From Fidelibacterota bacterium (GTDB taxonomy: Bacteria > Fidelibacterota > Marinisomatia > Marinisomatales > JAADGP01), in the NCBI GenBank assembly GCA_027021785.1, contig JALUTR010000226.1, positions 1 to 37,041 of the forward strand: a stretch of 37,041 bases of DNA. Reading direction: 5' to 3'. Under the pieces are notes generated by a model. It did no database searches and was not told the origin of the DNA. It was given only the letters and a program-made list of their open reading frames with translations. Of this stretch, positions 32,094 to 37,041 are shown one piece after another. Both the position numbers and the translations under genes were made by a program. Each line of letters opens with the position of its first letter. The stretch's first letter is position 1.

Positions 32094-33467
32094 TTAATCC
32101 GTATCGATGCCGGTATCGCCCTGGGATTTCATCCAGGCTTCCAGTTCGGAGCGCATCTCCCGAATGATTCCGGCGTATTTCGGATCATCGATAAGATTGT
32201 TGAGTTCATAGGGATCATTCTGTATATCGTAGAACTCAAACTCGGGACGATGTATATATCGTTCAACAATTTTGGCGGCGTGCTCATCTGTCTTCGCTTT
32301 TTCAACCCATGACATCCAGAGCTTATTCGACGGACGAGTGGCATATTTACCGTCATAAGGTTCCTTGTACAGCAAATTATGAATCAATTTATACTGTTTA
32401 CTCCGTATGGAACGGATGGGGTAAGGCAGGCCTTCCGGGACATTCGCGTGCAGCCCAAAGGCATAATCACGGTGTTGGTCTGTTTTACCAAGGAGCACGT
32501 CGAGAAAACTGAATCCGTCAATATTCGCCGGTGGTTTTCCGCCGGCGGCATCAATCAATGTCGGCAGGATGTCTTCATATTGAACCAGAGCCCGGGTGGT
32601 GGTGTTTGGTTTGATTTTCCCGGGCCAGCGGGCCAGCATTCCGAATTTGGTTCCCGCGTCCCATTGCGTCCACTTATTACCCGGGAATTGGGCGCCCTGT
32701 TCGCTGGCAAAAATGAAGAGTGTATTATCGGCCAGTTTTTCTTCTTCCAGCAGGTTCATCACGTCGCCCACCTGCCGATCCAATTCGGTCAGTTCCGCCA
32801 GGTATTTTTGGTACGCGGAACGGGTTTCCGGTGTGTCAAGCCAATTGGGCGGCAATTTGAGCGAATCGGGCGGATACAATGAACGGTCACCTTCGGTCCA
32901 GGGCGCGTGGGGATAAACCGAAGCAATAACCAGGCAAAAAGGCTCTTCCGCATTGCGGGTCATAAATTCCTTTGAGCCGGTCAAATCATGGGGAGGCGTC
33001 TTTTGCATCACACAATTGCCCGGGAAACCGCCGACCGGTTCGAATGGAAACGATTCTTTGGGGGCAATGTGCCATTTCCCGGCCAATCCGACCCGGTAGC
33101 CCAAAGCGCGAAGATAATGAACGATACTTTTGGTCCCCGGTTTGACGGCGCTGTGATTCTTGTACCCGCCGCGTTTGATGGGATATATCCCGGTATAAAG
33201 GGAATGACGCGTGGGTGTACACATGGCCGTGGACCCGATGGCCTGTTCAAAGCGCACGCTTTGGGTGGCGAGATTATCGATATTCGGCGTGATGGCCTGT
33301 CCGCCGTAACAACCAAGATCATCCCAGTTGCAGTCGTCACCCAGCATGATTACGAAATTGGGTTTACGGGTATCGGCGGTAGCACAGCCGGTAAACAGTA
33401 ACGGAGATGCGATAGCGCTCAGACCAAGCCCCATGCCCAACTTCTCCAGGAATTCACGTCTTTCCAT
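32094..33467 (-). CDS. Exported Cys-type sulfatase (heparan N-sulfatase-like)
   Basis: The frame is open from 33515, but the ATG at 33467 (MERREFLEKL) is chosen because it gives a proper signal. That signal has a twin-arginine-like start (ERREFLEKLGMGLGLSA) and ends L-F-T-G-C28, a lipobox, so the enzyme is probably a Tat-exported lipoprotein. The mature part of about 430 residues has metal ligands in MLGDDCNWDDLG and the formylglycine motif C83-T-P-T-R87 with HSLYTG. The segment GLAGKWHIAPKESFPFEPVG resembles N-sulfoglucosamine sulfohydrolases. It ends with the usual YDIQNDPYELNNL. It is a member of the four-sulfatase run, 88 bases before the next. Confidence 0.87.
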   Translation of the reverse strand: MERREFLEKLGMGLGLSAIASPLLFTGCATADTRKPNFVIMLGDDCNWDDLGCYGGQAITPNIDNLATQSVRFEQAIGSTAMCTPTRHSLYTGIYPIKRGGYKNHSAVKPGTKSIVHYLRALGYRVGLAGKWHIAPKESFPFEPVGGFPGNCVMQKTPPHDLTGSKEFMTRNAEEPFCLVIASVYPHAPWTEGDRSLYPPDSLKLPPNWLDTPETRSAYQKYLAELTELDRQVGDVMNLLEEEKLADNTLFIFASEQGAQFPGNKWTQWDAGTKFGMLARWPGKIKPNTTTRALVQYEDILPTLIDAAGGKPPANIDGFSFLDVLLGKTDQHRDYAFGLHANVPEGLPYPIRSIRSKQYKLIHNLLYKEPYDGKYATRPSNKLWMSWVEKAKTDEHAAKIVERYIHRPEFEFYDIQNDPYELNNLIDDPKYAGIIREMRSELEAWMKSQGDTGIDTD

Positions 33468-33594
33468 TTTTTTAGTCCCCCGTACTAATTTTATTGTTTT
33501 ATCTTGTTCGCACAAAAATAAGTGTGGTATCGGCAGCGGTGACTATAAAGTCGTCAAAAAATCATGTCGCTTCCAATCCGTTGGAATTGTGTTT

Positions 33595-35289
33595 CTATTT
33601 ACTCTTGTTTTTCTTTTCTTCCCGTCTTTTTTTCCGAAGTTCCTGCAATTCGGTCCACGGCATTACGTCGCAGCGGGCAGCCCATTGTTCGTATAGTTCA
33701 GCCAATTCCCCGGCTGTTTCCGGGTGATCCTTGATGATATTGTTCGTTTCCGTACGGTCGGCTTCCATGTCATAGAGCTCCCATTCTCCCGGATATTTGC
33801 GAACCAATTTCCATTTGCCTTTCCGGATGGCTTTATTGCCTTCATGTTCCCAGTAAAGGACCTCCCGTTTATGGGGTTTATTCCTGAATGTTGGTTTCAG
33901 GCTGAAACCCTCCAGTGGTTTTATTTTGTATCCGTTATAGGTCTCGGGATATTCGACATTTGCCACATCAAGGAATGTCGCCATGACGTCCGGTAACTGC
34001 GCAGGCTGATACCGCAGTTCGTTTTTCGCGCGGATTCCGGCGGGCCAGTGGACGATAAAGGGGGTTGAAATTCCGCCTTCATGAATCCAGTGTTTGTACA
34101 GTCTGAAGGGGGTATTGGACACGTTTGCCCAGCCGATGCCGTAACTTTGATAGGTTTCCTCGCCCCCCGGCATTAAACCCGGGACATTACCGAATTGTAT
34201 ATCGCGCCCGTCACGCGTTTTCGCGGTGGCGATAATCGGGACCATCCAGTTCTTCCAGTGAGGTTTGACTATTTCGGCACAGCCGCCGTTATCCGCCAGG
34301 AAAACAATCAATGTATTTTCCCACTGCCCGGTGTCTTTCAGCGTTTGCAGGATGCGGCCGATGCCCTGGTCCATGCGGTCAATCTGGGCGGCGTAGACCT
34401 CCATTCGCCGGGCCTGCCATTCTTTATTTTCGGCTTCTTCCCAGGGCGGCACGCGTGAGTCGCGGGTTGTTAATTCCCAATCGTCGCGAAGGATACCCAT
34501 GTCGATCATCCGTTGGCGGCGTTCCCGACGCAGTTGATCCCAGCCGGCATCAAAACGCCCCTTGTATTTGGCAATATCTTCCGGGAACGCGTGCAGGGGC
34601 CAATGGGGCGCGGTATAGGCGATGTATTGAAAGAAAGGTTGATCGGATTGCTTTTCCGCATGTTCACGAATCTGGCGGATCGATTCATTGGTAATAGCGT
34701 CAGTGAAATAGTAATCTTCGCCCTCCGGCATAATCCGTTCATTATTGCGCGTCAGTGTGCGGGGTTGATAATAATTTGCCGCTCCGGTAATGATACCATA
34801 ATAGTCATCGAAACCACGTTTGTAAGGCCAGTTTTCCTTATTGCTTATTACCGAGCGGGCGACGTGCCATTTCCCGGTCATATACGTGGCATAGCCACCG
34901 TTCTTCAGCGCTTCGGCGATGGTTACCGCGTTGAAACTTAAGTTCCCGCGGTACCCGTCCAGTTGGTCGTCATCCATCATGTGGCCGACTCCCGCTTGTT
35001 GGGGGTATAAACCGGTCAGCAGCGAAGCCCGGGAGGGACAGCAACGGGCGGTATTGTAAAATTGGGTGTAGCGCAGACCATTCGCCGCCAATGAATCGAG
35101 GTTGGGAGTTTGGACCTCTCCGCCATAGCAGCCGAGATCGGAATACCCCATATCGTCGTTCAGAATTAACAGGATATTGGGCCTGTTTGCGTTTCGGAAC
35201 AAACCGGCATTAACCAGTTCCGGAAAGAGAGCGGTGGCCGTGGCGGTTACGGCCAGATCTTTAATAAATTGGCGGCGGTTGATATTCAT
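33595..35289 (-). CDS. Tat-exported Cys-type sulfatase (arylsulfatase-like)
   Basis: The product has 564 residues. It has a GAGGA site six bases before the ATG and a twin-arginine signal NRRQFIKDLAVTATATALFPELVNA, so it is folded and matured before export. The formylglycine motif is C83-C-P-S-R87, with ILNDDMGYSDLG ahead and GKWHVARSV and DNGGCAEI later. It closely resembles the cytoplasmic sulfatase at 30410-32005 over its whole mature length, at both protein and DNA level. The two genes flank a third, unrelated-type sulfatase. The lysine-rich C-terminus (KKRREEKKNKSK) is absent from most relatives. Confidence 0.9.
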   Translation of the reverse strand: MNINRRQFIKDLAVTATATALFPELVNAGLFRNANRPNILLILNDDMGYSDLGCYGGEVQTPNLDSLAANGLRYTQFYNTARCCPSRASLLTGLYPQQAGVGHMMDDDQLDGYRGNLSFNAVTIAEALKNGGYATYMTGKWHVARSVISNKENWPYKRGFDDYYGIITGAANYYQPRTLTRNNERIMPEGEDYYFTDAITNESIRQIREHAEKQSDQPFFQYIAYTAPHWPLHAFPEDIAKYKGRFDAGWDQLRRERRQRMIDMGILRDDWELTTRDSRVPPWEEAENKEWQARRMEVYAAQIDRMDQGIGRILQTLKDTGQWENTLIVFLADNGGCAEIVKPHWKNWMVPIIATAKTRDGRDIQFGNVPGLMPGGEETYQSYGIGWANVSNTPFRLYKHWIHEGGISTPFIVHWPAGIRAKNELRYQPAQLPDVMATFLDVANVEYPETYNGYKIKPLEGFSLKPTFRNKPHKREVLYWEHEGNKAIRKGKWKLVRKYPGEWELYDMEADRTETNNIIKDHPETAGELAELYEQWAARCDVMPWTELQELRKKRREEKKNKSK

Positions 35290-35354
35290 TTATTTCCTCG
35301 CGTGTAATTAAACCTGAAAATCATGGTTTGGTAATGGTTCATTCACCCCGTGAT

Positions 35355-36842
35355 TTATTGATGTGGTGTCCAATAGTTACGACGATCTTTTTTAAAGACA
35401 TATCTTCTTCTGGGATAGGGCAGGGGATCCTGGACACGCAGGATCCAGGTTAACAAATCTTCCAGTAACGACTGCCTGATTTCAGCCGATTCAGGATCAT
35501 CAAATAAATTGTTCAATTCCACCGGATCGTCTTTCAGATTGTACAATTCTCCTTTGCCTTCCATGTTGAAGACCAGTTTCCAATTATCCCGGCGGACCAT
35601 ACGCATGGTTCCGCTCTGGGTCCAGGAATTCAGGCAATCAAAGCTGAACTCGTTGTTTAAGGCTCCTTCGTCCACCGGGTCGAGGTCGTCTTTTTCCGTG
35701 TAATTAAGTCCGCCGAAACCGTGCTCGGCATAGGCGCTGGAAAACTCGGTTTCCGGATATTTCTGTCCGGTGAGCAAGGGCCACAGGCTCCGACCCTGTA
35801 CGCCGTCGGGAATTTCCACGTTCAGCGCCTCACAGATTGTCGGCATAATGTCGCAGATGTTCACGTGCGCTTCATGGGGAGTGTCCTTCGCGACGATACC
35901 GGGGCCGGTGAAAAAGAGAGGGATTCGGGTCAGACATTCCGGAAGGTCCGGCCCCTTACGGATCAACCCGTACTCGCCCGCGAAATCACCGTGATCCGAA
36001 AGAAAAACGATAATGGTATTATCGTAAAGGTCAGTTTCTTTAAGGAAAGTGACGAAGCGTTGTACCTGATCGTCGATCAGGCGCAACATCCCGTGGTAGT
36101 TCGCGCGGGCGCGATTGAGTTCAGCGGCATAATCGGGAACCGCCCGGTTCCAGACGCTCCTTAACCACTGCCAGCGGAACCCCTTTTTTGCCAACGCTTT
36201 TTCATCCGACCGGCAAGGGGGGAGTTGTTCGGGTGGGAACAGGGAATAATACGGTTCCGGCACTTGGTAAGGGTTGTGCGGTTCGGCGAAGGTCAGCCAC
36301 AGGAAGAAAGGCGCTCCGGACAAGGAATCGATCCATTCCCGGGCTTTGGTAACAGCCCGGTAAGGGCCCTGGCATTCGACCGGGAAAGGCGTCGGCTCAG
36401 GATATGTCCGGTGGTGAAGTGAGTGCAGGAATTCATCGAATTCCTTTTCCTGCTTGGTGCGGTTTTTACCGGAACCGCCTCCGTGATCGAAATGAGCGCA
36501 GAAGTCCAAACGGTCTTCGGTAAGGTGAGAGTGATTTTTCCCCGACATGCCGATTTTGTACCCCTGTTCTTTCAGGACGTCTATCAAATCCCGGGAATAG
36601 GTGGCATCTTCGATATTGTGGTTGGTTCGCACACGGGTGGCGCTGGGGTAGCGTCCGGTGAACATGCTGACGCGGGCGGGGGCGCAAACCGGCATACAGG
36701 TGTAAGCCCGGTTAAAATCGATGCCTGTACGGGCCAGGGAATCAAGGAAGGGGGTGGTATCTAACGGATATCCCTCCCGTGCCGATAAATCAGCCCGCTG
36801 CTGATCGGTCATTATGATGATGATATTTGGCTTGTTTCGCAA
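35355..36842 (-). CDS. Cys-type sulfatase, second subtype, no signal peptide
   Basis: The product has 495 residues. The start is a TTG at 36842 with AGGAAA just upstream; no in-frame ATG precedes it. Metal ligands appear as IIMTDQQRADL, the formylglycine motif is C53-A-P-A-R57 with VSMFTG, followed by GMSGKNHSHL, FLSDHGDFAGEYGL and YNLKDDPVELNNLFDDP. The form resembles choline-sulfatase or sugar-sulfatase types rather than the arylsulfatase pair in this locus. No signal peptide is seen, so it is likely cytoplasmic. It is the first gene of the minus-strand sulfatase run and may be transcribed with the others (65-base gap to the next). Confidence 0.88.
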   Translation of the reverse strand: MRNKPNIIIIMTDQQRADLSAREGYPLDTTPFLDSLARTGIDFNRAYTCMPVCAPARVSMFTGRYPSATRVRTNHNIEDATYSRDLIDVLKEQGYKIGMSGKNHSHLTEDRLDFCAHFDHGGGSGKNRTKQEKEFDEFLHSLHHRTYPEPTPFPVECQGPYRAVTKAREWIDSLSGAPFFLWLTFAEPHNPYQVPEPYYSLFPPEQLPPCRSDEKALAKKGFRWQWLRSVWNRAVPDYAAELNRARANYHGMLRLIDDQVQRFVTFLKETDLYDNTIIVFLSDHGDFAGEYGLIRKGPDLPECLTRIPLFFTGPGIVAKDTPHEAHVNICDIMPTICEALNVEIPDGVQGRSLWPLLTGQKYPETEFSSAYAEHGFGGLNYTEKDDLDPVDEGALNNEFSFDCLNSWTQSGTMRMVRRDNWKLVFNMEGKGELYNLKDDPVELNNLFDDPESAEIRQSLLEDLLTWILRVQDPLPYPRRRYVFKKDRRNYWTPHQ

Positions 36843-36909
36843 ACGTTTCCTGGAGGGGAATTTATGAATATAATATGAACATTCTTGGTTGAATTTAATG
36901 TTATTTTTT

Positions 36910-37041
36910 TCATAGAAACCGGGAAATTACTAATTCACCGGCTGTTGCCTTTTCCGATTGCCGGATAAATTCTTTAGCCTGAATATTTCCCTGATGAATC
37001 GGGTTTTTCAACATCAGACACGAATTGCACGAATTTTCCCG
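36910..37041 (-). CDS. Possible 3' end of a gene running off the right edge
   Basis: An open frame on the minus strand enters from the window edge and stops at TGA 36910-36912, giving 43 residues (starting RENSCNSCLMLKNP and ending ELVISRFL). No domain is recognisable. The edge carries an 8-base direct repeat, CACGAATT at 37019 and 37028, a composition often seen in non-coding repeats, so this may not be a gene at all. Confidence 0.2.
   Translation of the reverse strand, partial: RENSCNSCLMLKNPIHQGNIQAKEFIRQSEKATAGELVISRFL

Overview
This window looks like a chromosomal segment from a Gram-negative bacterium of the FCB superphylum, such as Neomarinimicrobiota, KSB1, Calditrichota or a relative. 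The evidence is a 1096-residue secreted protein ending in a type IX secretion sorting tail with the QNYPNPFNP signature, several small outer-membrane beta-barrel proteins, lipoprotein and twin-arginine signals, and a set of Cys-type sulfatases. I cannot place the phylum from sequence alone. I found no tRNA, rRNA, CRISPR array, transposase or phage gene.

Layout, left to right. (1) 1-1650, minus strand: three small exported barrel-like proteins, the first cut by the window edge. (2) 2020-4535, plus strand: a compact redox and regulatory run. It holds thioredoxin, an ECF sigma factor, a zinc-finger anti-sigma factor, DUF1858, DUF6132 and DUF302 proteins, a 29-residue membrane peptide and an FmdB-type zinc ribbon. 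(3) 5045-6436: a MATE efflux pump. (4) 6803-13557: a LivHMKGF-type ABC importer ending in a fused-operon acyl-CoA synthetase, which suggests uptake and CoA activation of a carboxylic acid rather than of an amino acid. (5) 13877-17167: the large modular surface protein, with a clear sigma70-like promoter in front and a strong bidirectional terminator behind.

(6) 26485-17374, minus strand: a seven-gene run comprising a two-domain GT2 glycosyltransferase, a BadF/NAGK-type amino-sugar kinase, a SpoIID/LytB protein, an AmpG-like transporter with a large periplasmic insertion, a NagX-type membrane acyltransferase and two SDR oxidoreductases. The middle four fit peptidoglycan amino-sugar recovery, like the MurT/MurK salvage genes known from Bacteroidota. 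(7) 26699-28812, minus: a double zinc-ribbon protein, an unknown membrane protein and another outer-membrane protein. (8) 36842-29171, minus: four sulfatases followed by the radical-SAM maturase that would activate them, the maturase carrying a C-terminal SEC-C zinc motif.

The intergenic regions hold several unexplained repeats: a hairpin-bearing element present twice (6534 and 13560), an imperfect tandem duplication of about 110 bp (23332-23556), and a 130-bp element with inverted ends (27994-28123) whose end sequence recurs near 1854. The most interesting gene-level leads are the peptidoglycan-salvage cluster, the thioredoxin/ECF/anti-sigma module, and the sulfatase-maturase locus with enzymes apparently split between cytoplasm and exterior.
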